Shown piece by piece: positions 9,453-16,881 of a stretch of 64,000 nucleotides of DNA (its first letter is position 1; every line of letters begins with the position of its first letter). The notes under the pieces were generated by a model. The model was not told the origin of the DNA and searched no databases. It saw only the letters and a list, made by a program, of their open reading frames with translations. Source of the stretch: Phycisphaeraceae bacterium (GTDB taxonomy: Bacteria; Planctomycetota; Phycisphaerae; Phycisphaerales; UBA1924); the NCBI GenBank assembly GCA_019636795.1, contig JAHBWW010000002.1, positions 620,001 to 684,000 of the forward strand. The letters run 5' to 3'. The translations under genes were made by a program, and so were the position numbers.

Positions 9453-9456
9453 GGAG
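9451..9456 (+). promoter_or_regulatory. Ribosome-binding site deciding the GT2 start
   Basis: GAGGAG lies seven bases before the ATG at 9464 and overlaps the stop codon of the upstream methyltransferase gene. It favours 9464 over the in-frame ATG at 9449, which overlaps that stop codon and has no such site. Confidence 0.55.
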
Positions 9457-9463
9457 TCTTTCG

Positions 9464-10732
9464 ATGATTCGCGACAAGGACAACGGCGTTTCGGTCGTTC
9501 TGCCCGTTTCAGAGGTCGAGCCGGAGGTCTTGCAGAGCGCGCTCGAGAGCATGTGCGAACAGTCGCACGAGAATCTTGAGGTTCTTCTCGTACTCAATGG
9601 CTCTGACCGTGCAACACGCCAGGCAGCACACGAGCTTGCTGCTGGTGATCGCCGCACGCGAGTCCTCGAACTTGAACACGCCAGCCTTGCCGCGGCGATC
9701 AATCTCGGACTGAGGCAGGCTTCACACACGTTGGTTGCGCGCATGGACGCCGATGACTGGAGCCACCCGCAGCGGATCGAACAGCAATATGAACGCATGA
9801 TCGATAATCCGTCGCTTGCTGCGCTCGGGACGGCATACGAGATTGTCGGTCCAGATGGCCAACGCTATGGAGTGATGACGCCACCGACCGATCCGGCCGA
9901 AGCACGCTGGAGGCTTCTGATTTCAAATCCATTTGCCCACGGTTCGATGATGTTGCGGCGTGACGCCGTGCTGGCACTGGGCGGATACGACGAACGCTTC
10001 GAGCGAGCCCAGGACTACGAGTTGTGGGTGCGACTCAGCGGCCGCGGCGCGCGTAGCGGTGTGTGCGCCACCTCGGAGGTGTTGTACACCCTGACACGAT
10101 CGGAGGCACAAGGCGCCTTCGGGGCGACGCCGATGCAGGCCGAATTCGCAGCCAAAGTCATGACCCAGGCATGGAATGGACTGGCACAAGGCGACGCGAT
10201 GGCACTGGAGTCCATCATCGCGCAGATCGCCCGGCGGAGTCAGGCCACCGAAGCCCGAGGAGCACTCGAAATGCGCTTGCGCGAGCAGGGGCCTACGAGT
10301 TCAGATTTGCTTGCGTGGCTCTGGACCGCCTGGACCACACCAGCGTCGAGCGCGCGGGCATTCGACATCGCGCGAGGCTCTCGCGTCCGTGAAGTGGCGC
10401 GGTCTATGCAGGCCAGCGGCGTTGATGCCATCTCCCTTTGGGGTGCTGGCACGCACACTGCATGGCTGCTCGACCATCAGGCCGATCTCGGCATTTCGAT
10501 CATCGGGATAGTTGATGACGCGCTGCACGGTTCGAAGCGATTCGGGCGGCCCATCGACCACCAGGATACGCTCAAGCCCGGCTCGCATGTGCTTCTCTCG
10601 AGCGATTGGCACGAGGATGCGTTGTGGAGTGCGTCGGCCCGTGCACGAGCGCGCGGCGTTCATGTGTGGCGACTGTATGGCGAACCGCAAAGCTCGATCC
10701 CGATCGCCAAGACCAACCGCCGGTCAGCGTGA
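9464..10732 (+). CDS. GT2 glycosyltransferase fused to a C-terminal Rossmann-like domain
   Basis: About 422 residues. Residues 1-~230 are a GT-A family 2 enzyme: VSVVLPVSEVEPEVLQSAL, VLLVLNGSD, LVARMDADDWSHPQRIEQQ (the DxD donor/metal site) and ERAQDYELWVRLS (the ED catalytic-base motif). A helical middle follows. The last ~100 residues have AISLWGAGTHTAWLL, IIGIVDDA, HVLLSSDWHEDALW and VHVWRLYG, aligning motif for motif with the extra domain of the GT4 enzyme at 1485-3035. It is the last gene of the methyltransferase operon. It ends nine bases inside the convergent adaptor gene. Probably adds a sugar to a surface polysaccharide. Confidence 0.88.
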   Translation: MIRDKDNGVSVVLPVSEVEPEVLQSALESMCEQSHENLEVLLVLNGSDRATRQAAHELAAGDRRTRVLELEHASLAAAINLGLRQASHTLVARMDADDWSHPQRIEQQYERMIDNPSLAALGTAYEIVGPDGQRYGVMTPPTDPAEARWRLLISNPFAHGSMMLRRDAVLALGGYDERFERAQDYELWVRLSGRGARSGVCATSEVLYTLTRSEAQGAFGATPMQAEFAAKVMTQAWNGLAQGDAMALESIIAQIARRSQATEARGALEMRLREQGPTSSDLLAWLWTAWTTPASSARAFDIARGSRVREVARSMQASGVDAISLWGAGTHTAWLLDHQADLGISIIGIVDDALHGSKRFGRPIDHQDTLKPGSHVLLSSDWHEDALWSASARARARGVHVWRLYGEPQSSIPIAKTNRRSA

Positions 10733-12520
10733 ATCCTGACCCTCGGTCGGTGTTGCTGTGTTCTGAGCGCTTTCTGAAACAGGCTTGGCCCCGTCTGCCG
10801 AGTCGGTACTCGCCTTGCTGGCAGCATCCTGACTTGCGGGTTTCGCACTCGATCCATCCGTTGGTGCACGACGCGGCATCGGCGGCATGCCGGGCGTGCC
10901 TCCGTTGGCCCCCATGCGGGCCGGAACGGGCGCCACGGGCGAACCGGTTTCGTCCATCGTGTAACCCGCAGCGAGAAGTGACGATTCGCTCCAGGGCTCC
11001 ATCAGCACCTCGCCCGGAGTCGGGCTGCGCAGCAGGACCCGCGCCCCGGCATCAAGCCCCGAAAGGATCTCCGCTCGAGTGTCCGAGCGCCGACCGATCA
11101 TCACCGGCACGCGAGTAAACTTCACCCCGCGACTCATATAGACATACGTCACCGCACCATCGATGAACACTGCCTGAATCGGAACATTGACAACATCATC
11201 GACGCGCCCGAGCTGGATGCGCGCTTCGCAGCGCATGCTCGGCTTTAAGAGATCTGTATCCTGCCCGGGGTTGAGCACGACACGCACGGTGTACTCACGG
11301 CGGTTCGGATCGCGCCATCCCCCGCCCTCTGCCATCACCCCAATGCTCGCCACGACACCCGAGAAAACCTGCTGCGCAATGGCGTCGATCTGGATCGTGG
11401 CCGACTGTCCTGGGCGAACTCGACCCGCCAGGCTCTCGTGAACCCGAACGCGTGCGACCATCTCCGACACATCCGGAAGCACAATCAGCAGGTCGTTGGG
11501 TGCGACATTGCGCCCGACTTGCAAGGGCCCCTCGTTGGACATGCGAAAGTTGTCAGACTGCACTGTTGAGCCGTACACAACCAGCCCCGTCGATGGCGCA
11601 ACGACCGTACACGCAGCAAACTGCTGACGTAAGTCGGCCAAGCGCTGCTCACGACGACCGACCTGTCGCTCACGATTGGCGACCGTCGCCTGGCGCGAGG
11701 TGATGTTGATCTCGTTTTCCTGTCGTACGCGATCAAGTTCAGCAATGGCTTCATCCAGATCCGACTGCTTCTGCTTTTCGTCGCGAGGATACTGATACTC
11801 CTCGTAGACGCGCTGTGCAAGAATTGCCTTTTCCTGGTCAGCCTTGGCGTTGATGAAAGCGATCAGATCGAGGTCGCGCTCATCCTGACTGATGAACTTG
11901 CGCTCGAGCAGTTCCTCGCTTCGCATGAACTTGGCTTCAAGGCGTTCGACCTGCCGTTCCGCCTGCTCGATCGCGAGTTGCTGATCCTTGCGTGTGCGCT
12001 CAACCTCGCCCGAGAGCCATTGCTTGAGTGAAAGGTCGGCAAGGACAATCTCGAGTTCGGCCTTGCGCAGGCGCGACTCGTTTTCACTGCGCTGAATTTC
12101 CAAAGCCGTCTGGGCTGCCATCAGCTCGGCCTGCGCCTCCGCCAGCGCGAGTTCCTCGGTCACAATGTCATCTTCAATTGTGTCGCTGTTCAGACGGACC
12201 AGCACATCGCCAGCCCGAGCGATCGAACCCTCGGGCACGATCTCGACGATTGTCCCCATTTTGAGCAACTGGCTTCGCATTTCGATGCGGTTCTTGGCCT
12301 CAAGTTCGCCCGTAGCCAGAGTTGTGATCTCGAACGTCCCGCGTTCTGCCGCCACAAGTTCCGTGGTCGATGCTCTGGCACCCTTGGCTTCATCGTCACC
12401 AGCAAGCAGCATCCAAGTGCCCACGACAAGACCAAGAAGAACGATCGACACCACCACCATCGTGAGTGTGCCGCCCCTTCTGGAAAGTCCGCTCATGCGC
12501 TGCGCAAGGATCGAGTTCAT
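10724..12520 (-). CDS. HlyD/MacA-like periplasmic adaptor (membrane fusion protein)
   Basis: About 598 residues. An N-terminal anchor helix (GTLTMVVVSIVLLGLVVGTW) is followed by the first half of a barrel-sandwich domain (RGTFEITTLATGELEAKN, AGDVLVRLN). A ~200-residue charged coiled-coil hairpin comes next, then the returning half (CTVVAPSTGLVVYG) and beta-barrel and membrane-proximal domains (VNVPIQAVFIDG, ILSGLDAGARVLL). The last ~70 residues are Pro/Ala/Ser-rich and look disordered. Family members link inner-membrane pumps to outer-membrane channels. No pump gene adjoins it, so its partner is unknown. GGGAG upstream of ATG 12520 supports this start over longer in-frame versions that would overlap the divergent mqnB gene. 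Confidence 0.85.
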   Translation of the reverse strand: MNSILAQRMSGLSRRGGTLTMVVVSIVLLGLVVGTWMLLAGDDEAKGARASTTELVAAERGTFEITTLATGELEAKNRIEMRSQLLKMGTIVEIVPEGSIARAGDVLVRLNSDTIEDDIVTEELALAEAQAELMAAQTALEIQRSENESRLRKAELEIVLADLSLKQWLSGEVERTRKDQQLAIEQAERQVERLEAKFMRSEELLERKFISQDERDLDLIAFINAKADQEKAILAQRVYEEYQYPRDEKQKQSDLDEAIAELDRVRQENEINITSRQATVANRERQVGRREQRLADLRQQFAACTVVAPSTGLVVYGSTVQSDNFRMSNEGPLQVGRNVAPNDLLIVLPDVSEMVARVRVHESLAGRVRPGQSATIQIDAIAQQVFSGVVASIGVMAEGGGWRDPNRREYTVRVVLNPGQDTDLLKPSMRCEARIQLGRVDDVVNVPIQAVFIDGAVTYVYMSRGVKFTRVPVMIGRRSDTRAEILSGLDAGARVLLRSPTPGEVLMEPWSESSLLAAGYTMDETGSPVAPVPARMGANGGTPGMPPMPRRAPTDGSSAKPASQDAASKASTDSADGAKPVSESAQNTATPTEGQDSR

Positions 12521-12638
12521 ATCAGTCTCCCGTGCGACCCGGCCCGACACATGATTCCTACCGTTCCGCTGCGATAAAGTTGATTCATTTTCACGCCTGA
12601 TTGATAGGCGCACGCCCTGCTGAACGGCGTTCCTTGTT

Positions 12639-13328
12639 ATGCCAAACACTCCAAACACCCTCCTTATTGCAGTCCCAAGCGACATCGAATGGCGTGCCCT
12701 CTGGCCTGAGATGCCGTTTGTGCTCTGGAAGGCCCAAAAAATCGGTAAGTATTGCGACGCCGTTCTGACCGGAATAGGCAAAGCCAATGCCGCCGCGGGC
12801 ACTGTTGCCGCGTTCGATCCAGCACGCCACTGCGGATTCATCTCTATCGGAATTGCAGGCTCGCTCCCAACATCGGGGTTGGCACTCGGCGACGTCATCG
12901 CTGCCAGCGCAAGTGTCCTAGCAGATGAGGGTATTGACACGCCGACCGGTTATCAGACCTGTGCAGCGATGGGTTTTGCACAGATCGGCGAAAGCGATAC
13001 TGCTGATGGGCATAGGACCTGGGTCGAGTTCCTCGCAGAGCGCGGTTGCAGCGTCGGAGTTGTTGCGACAGTTTCCACCTGTTCTGGGACTGACGCGCGA
13101 GCGAACGCGATCGTTCGCCAATTCAGCGCACGGGCAGAAGCCATGGAAGGTGCGGCTGTGGGATTGGCCGCGTTCCGCCTCGGCGTTCCCTTTGTTGAAG
13201 TGCGCGTCGTCAGCAACACGACCGGGGACCGCGATCGGCAAGTCTGGCAGATGCAGGCAGCCCTTGATCGCTTGGGGTCTGTCGCCCAGTTGGTGTTTGA
13301 CTTGCCGTGCGCACATGATCGGACCTGA
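12639..13328 (+). CDS. mqnB: Futalosine hydrolase
   Basis: 229 residues of the nucleosidase (MTAN/PNP_UDP_1) superfamily. LTGIGKANAAAGTVAAF and SIGIAGSLPTSGLALGDVI form the nucleoside/phosphate-side loops. The C-terminal EAMEGAAVGLAAFRLGVP and VRVVSNTTGDRDR carry the catalytic-region Glu and the SNxxGDRD signature typical of MqnB. The enzyme cleaves futalosine to dehypoxanthinyl futalosine and hypoxanthine in the alternative menaquinone pathway. Length matches the family (~220). A 5'-methylthioadenosine nucleosidase is the main alternative, but the NTTGDRD ending favours MqnB. It is transcribed divergently from the adaptor gene with a 118-base spacer. No other menaquinone gene is nearby. Confidence 0.83.
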   Translation: MPNTPNTLLIAVPSDIEWRALWPEMPFVLWKAQKIGKYCDAVLTGIGKANAAAGTVAAFDPARHCGFISIGIAGSLPTSGLALGDVIAASASVLADEGIDTPTGYQTCAAMGFAQIGESDTADGHRTWVEFLAERGCSVGVVATVSTCSGTDARANAIVRQFSARAEAMEGAAVGLAAFRLGVPFVEVRVVSNTTGDRDRQVWQMQAALDRLGSVAQLVFDLPCAHDRT

Positions 13329-13481
13329 CGCCCAGTTCTGTCTGGTGCGGTCGTGCAGTTCAGCGAGCGCAGCGAATCGGGGGGATTGGGTGAATCGGTA
13401 AATCGTGCGGGCTAACGCGTCGATGGGTTGAAGGCCGGGAAGTATGCATCTTCCCTGTCTGGACCTGGAGAGGTGTTTGCT

Positions 13482-14765
13482 ATGCGCAAGAAGAGTCTGA
13501 GTTCCCTGCAAGCGGTCCACAGTCATGCGTTGCCAGTCGCGATCGACTTCGGAGCCAGCGCGCTGCGACTGCTCCAGATCGCCGCAGGTGAGCCTCCGCG
13601 ACTGGTCGCAGCGGCGCAGATCGAAGTCCCAGACGAGTTACTGGCCGATCCTGCTGCCCGCCTTCGTTTTCAGATCGACTCATTGCCCAAACTGGTCAAG
13701 AAGAGCAAGTTCACGACCAAGCGGGCTGTGTTCATGATTCCATCCGGGCAGATCTTCTGCAAGCACATGCAGTTTCAACTGAGCGAAGGTGTAGACGTTG
13801 AATCGCTGCTTCGCGCGACGCTGCCCACGCAGGTCGGATGCGACTATGAGTCGCTGGTATGCCGACATGTCACCGTCAATGAGGGCAATCGCGGCGGCAA
13901 GTCCGAGGTCATCTGCATGGCGGCCAGCCGCGAACTGGTCGGACGCCTGATGCAGGCGATCAAGGTCTCGCATCTGGAACCCGTGGGCGTACACAGCCCG
14001 TTTCAGGCTGCGATTCGCGCATTCTGGGGGATCAATCGCCGGGCTGAGGACTTGTCGCGCACAACGCTGTATGTCGATCTGGGCTATGGCGGAACCAATG
14101 TGCTCATCGCCGAGGGCGAGAACCTTGTGTTCGCGCGAACAGTTGAACTGAGCGGCTTGCACATGGATCAAGCCATCGCCCAGCAGGCGCGCGTGAATCT
14201 GCACGACGCCCGTGCACTTCGGCGGCGCATCATGATGGAGCAGCCGTCGACGGCGCCGAAGACAGCGGCTACAGGAGGTGAAGGACTTGCCATGCTCACC
14301 GCCGCGCTGTCAGCTGCAAAGCATGATTCATCTGACGCGACCGAGGCTCAATCGCAGACCGATGCTGTCGCCGTTGCCGAGGAACGCCGCATGGGGCAGA
14401 AGAACGCACCGGGGCTCGGCAGCGAAGTTGCGCCAGCACCTTCGAGGACGGTCTTTCCGCCGGGCGTGAACCTCAAAGAGCAACTGGAGATCCTCACCGA
14501 CGAGATCCAGATGTGTGTGCGCTATCACAAGAGCATGTTCCCGAATCGCCCGATCGAGCGAGCGATTTTCTTTGGCGGCGACGCACGCCAGCCGTGGCTC
14601 TGCCAGCATCTGGCACGCGGGCTGCGAATGGCAGTGCAGGTCAGCGACCCGATCGGCAGCCTGACTCGCAGCGGCAGCGAAACAACCATCGGCGTGAACT
14701 TCGGCGAGCCGCAGCCAGGCTGGACTGCGGCGCTTGGGATGTGCCTCAGCCCGACCGACCTGTAA
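13482..14765 (+). CDS. pilM: PilM-like type IV pilus/type II secretion ATPase-fold protein
   Basis: 427 residues with an actin-like ASKHA fold: PVAIDFGASALRLLQIA (phosphate-1 loop), RAVFMIPSGQIFCKHM, TLYVDLGYGGTNVLIAEG (phosphate-2 loop) and a late ERAIFFGGDARQPWLCQHL segment. PilM proteins are cytoplasmic and bind the N-terminus of PilN to anchor the pilus alignment complex. An ~85-residue low-complexity insertion (about residues 260-345, rich in Ala, Ser, Thr and Glu) interrupts the second half, unlike the compact classic PilM. GGAGAGG ahead of ATG 13482 supports this start. It heads a five-gene cluster with PilN-, PilO-, PilP- and GspE-like genes. Confidence 0.83.
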   Translation: MRKKSLSSLQAVHSHALPVAIDFGASALRLLQIAAGEPPRLVAAAQIEVPDELLADPAARLRFQIDSLPKLVKKSKFTTKRAVFMIPSGQIFCKHMQFQLSEGVDVESLLRATLPTQVGCDYESLVCRHVTVNEGNRGGKSEVICMAASRELVGRLMQAIKVSHLEPVGVHSPFQAAIRAFWGINRRAEDLSRTTLYVDLGYGGTNVLIAEGENLVFARTVELSGLHMDQAIAQQARVNLHDARALRRRIMMEQPSTAPKTAATGGEGLAMLTAALSAAKHDSSDATEAQSQTDAVAVAEERRMGQKNAPGLGSEVAPAPSRTVFPPGVNLKEQLEILTDEIQMCVRYHKSMFPNRPIERAIFFGGDARQPWLCQHLARGLRMAVQVSDPIGSLTRSGSETTIGVNFGEPQPGWTAALGMCLSPTDL

Positions 14766-14777
14766 TTGGAGACTGAT

Positions 14778-15599
14778 ATGAACCGGGCATTCATGAGCGG
14801 AAACTCCTCCACCTTTCTTCCAGAGGACTACGTCCGTCGCAAGGACGAAGCAAAATGGAACATCATCTCGCTGTTGCTCTTTGGCGTGGTCATGGTCGCG
14901 GTTGTGTCCGCATTCGTCCTGACCAACCGGCGCTGGCAGAATGTTCGCACCGAGCAGGAAGTCATCCGGCTTCAGTTCCAGGACGAAGCGGTCAAGATTG
15001 CTTCGCTCGAAGAACTCGAGAAGCAACGCGCCGAAATCATGGATAAGGCCACCATCGTCGCAGCACTACGCGACAACATTCCACGATCGGTCCTGATGGC
15101 CGAACTCTGGCGCGCCAAACCATCGAAAGCAACACTAGTCGAAGTCAAGCTCAGCGGCGAACGCATCCGTGCAACCCCTGCTGAGGGAGCAGACAAAGCC
15201 CGATCGCCCGTCGCGTCGATCCGTGGTGGAGCCAAGTCCGAAACCGATAAGAAAGTCGATCCCCTGAAGGTGCCGCCACCAACGTTTGTCCATCGTATCG
15301 AGATCGAAGGTGTCGCCGAGGGCAACGACCATATTGCTGATTATCTGGCCCGCCTCAAGGCATCTCCGCTGCTGCGCGAGGTGGAGCTCCAGTTCATCAG
15401 CGAGACCACAATCGAAACCGTCGTGATGCGCCGGTTCAAGATCACGGCCCGTCTCAACCCCGACGCCAAGGCCTCGGATGTTGATGCTGCCGAGGAAACC
15501 ACGCTCTTTGACGCGGACTCCACGGCACTCGATTCATCCCCCTCGAGGCCCAACTCGTTTCTGCAGGGGCTCATGCGAGCGATGGAGGACAAGCAGTGA
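14778..15599 (+). CDS. pilN: PilN-like inner-membrane assembly protein
   Basis: About 273 residues: a ~30-residue cytoplasmic N-terminus, a membrane helix (IISLLLFGVVMVAVVSAFVL), a coiled coil (EQEVIRLQFQDEAVKIASLEE) and a periplasmic ferredoxin-like domain with FVHRIEIEGVAEGNDHIADYL. This is the PilN/GspL_C layout; the protein bridges cytoplasmic PilM and periplasmic PilO. An insertion rich in Lys/Pro (around residues 140-175) lengthens it relative to the ~200-residue classic form. GGAG eight bases before ATG 14778 marks the start. Its stop overlaps the GTG of the PilO-like gene (GTGA), so the two are coupled. Sequence identity to known PilN was not tested; position and topology drive the call. 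Confidence 0.75.
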   Translation: MNRAFMSGNSSTFLPEDYVRRKDEAKWNIISLLLFGVVMVAVVSAFVLTNRRWQNVRTEQEVIRLQFQDEAVKIASLEELEKQRAEIMDKATIVAALRDNIPRSVLMAELWRAKPSKATLVEVKLSGERIRATPAEGADKARSPVASIRGGAKSETDKKVDPLKVPPPTFVHRIEIEGVAEGNDHIADYLARLKASPLLREVELQFISETTIETVVMRRFKITARLNPDAKASDVDAAEETTLFDADSTALDSSPSRPNSFLQGLMRAMEDKQ

Positions 15600-16147
15600 A
15601 ACTGGGAACACGCGAAATCATCACGTTCCTCATTGTGCTCATGATTCCGGTCGTGAGTTACCTTCTCGTGTTCCGACCTCAGAACCGGGACATCGAAGCC
15701 TCGCTGACCGAGATCTCGCACAAGCGCGACATCCTGCGCCGCTTGCAGGATGAAACGTCTCGCAATGCCGACCTGCTCGAAGCCAATCGGCGCATCGCCG
15801 AACGCATCAAGAAAGACGAAGCACGCCTGCCTTCATCGCAGGGTGTCGACGAGATTGTGCGGCAGGTCTCGGGCCTGGCGATCGAATCGGGTCTGGCCCC
15901 ACCGACACTGAAGAGCCTCAAGCCTCTCGAAGCATCGGTGTATTGGGAACTGCCACTCGAAATGACAACGTCGGGCACGTTTCGAGGCTTCTACGAGTTT
16001 CTGCGGCGGCTCGAACGCCTGCCTCGCATCACACGCGTCGTGCAGATGGAAATCAAGCGCGGCCGAACAGAGTTGAAAGAGCCGGAAATCACCGTGAAGT
16101 TCACGATGAGCATCTATTTCCAGCAAGGAGAGGGTAACGATGGCTGA
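15596..16147 (+). CDS. pilO: PilO-like inner-membrane assembly protein
   Basis: 183 residues: an N-terminal membrane helix (IITFLIVLMIPVVSYLLVF), a coiled coil (RDILRRLQDETSRNADLLEA) and a periplasmic domain. The segment LPLEMTTSGTFRGFYEFLRR matches the PilO signature ("hG.Y..l..Fl..l..lpRIv"), here continuing LERLPRITRVVQMEI. PilO pairs with PilN in the pilus alignment complex. The GTG start at 15596 overlaps the stop of the PilN-like gene. Its stop in turn overlaps the start of the PilP-like gene by eight bases. Confidence 0.82.
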   Translation: MKLGTREIITFLIVLMIPVVSYLLVFRPQNRDIEASLTEISHKRDILRRLQDETSRNADLLEANRRIAERIKKDEARLPSSQGVDEIVRQVSGLAIESGLAPPTLKSLKPLEASVYWELPLEMTTSGTFRGFYEFLRRLERLPRITRVVQMEIKRGRTELKEPEITVKFTMSIYFQQGEGNDG

Positions 16148-16850
16148 AGATCGCATTGATGAATCCTTCCTCGGCGAGAACGATGTCGCCCAGAGTCGTG
16201 AAGGCAGCCGCCTCTTCGTCGATCTCGGGTCGGGTGCCGGCGCTGTGCCTGTGCGGGCCGACCTTGGCCGAGGTGCAATGCTTCGCTCGTCGCACGCGAT
16301 CGTCGTCGCATTCATGGTTGTTCTGTCGGCGGGGGGCATCATGCTGATGCGCCAGTTCGGGGTCGGCGTCAAGACCGCTTCGGCCGACTTCAATGTCACA
16401 CTCGACCGCATCGATCGGCCCAAAATCGAGGCCGTCCGATTTGAAACTCTCATGACTACGCTCGAAAGCGGCGACCGTCCGCTGCAGGTCGATCCCAGCA
16501 AGATTCTTCAGCCAAGCCCGTTTGAACTCAAGGTCGAGACCGCGACGCTCGTTGACAACACCCCGCGCGAGACGCCAGAAGAACGCGCCGCTCGCGAAGC
16601 CGCCGAAGCCAAAGCCCGCGCCGTACGCGATCGCGAGCAGGCCATCGAACGCGCACTGGGAACGCTTCGACTTCAGAGCATCGTCGGAGGGCGCATCCCG
16701 GCCGCTCGAGTCAACACGCAGATCGTGCGGGCGGGCGATGTCGTGGCCGACTTCTTTGCTGTCAAAGAAATTCGCGACCGATCGGTCATTCTCGAATGCG
16801 ATGGCAAGATCTACGAACTCGGGCTGACCGGCATTCAAATCAAGCCGTAA
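16140..16850 (+). CDS. PilP/GspC-like periplasmic linker protein
   Basis: 236 residues. A ~50-residue cytoplasmic part precedes a membrane helix (AIVVAFMVVLSAGGIMLM). A linker with an Ala/Glu/Arg-rich helix (TPEERAAREAAEAKARAVRD) follows, then a C-terminal beta domain with LRLQSIVGGRIPAARVNTQ, RAGDVVADFFAVKEIRDRS and YELGLTGI. The last part resembles the homology region of PilP and GspC, which docks on the secretin. Pilus PilP is normally a lipoprotein, whereas this protein has a membrane helix and so is closer to GspC in topology. No secretin gene is in the window. It overlaps the PilO-like gene start-to-stop. Confidence 0.62.
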   Translation: MAEDRIDESFLGENDVAQSREGSRLFVDLGSGAGAVPVRADLGRGAMLRSSHAIVVAFMVVLSAGGIMLMRQFGVGVKTASADFNVTLDRIDRPKIEAVRFETLMTTLESGDRPLQVDPSKILQPSPFELKVETATLVDNTPRETPEERAAREAAEAKARAVRDREQAIERALGTLRLQSIVGGRIPAARVNTQIVRAGDVVADFFAVKEIRDRSVILECDGKIYELGLTGIQIKP

Positions 16851-16870
16851 TCGCACGATCGACTCATGCA

Positions 16871-16874
16871 GGAG
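16871..16874 (+). promoter_or_regulatory. Ribosome-binding site supporting a TTG start
   Basis: GGAG lies seven bases before the TTG at 16882. No in-frame ATG exists near the expected N-terminus of the GspE/PilB protein, so this site is the main support for initiation at TTG. Confidence 0.5.
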
Positions 16875-16881
16875 CGCAGCA

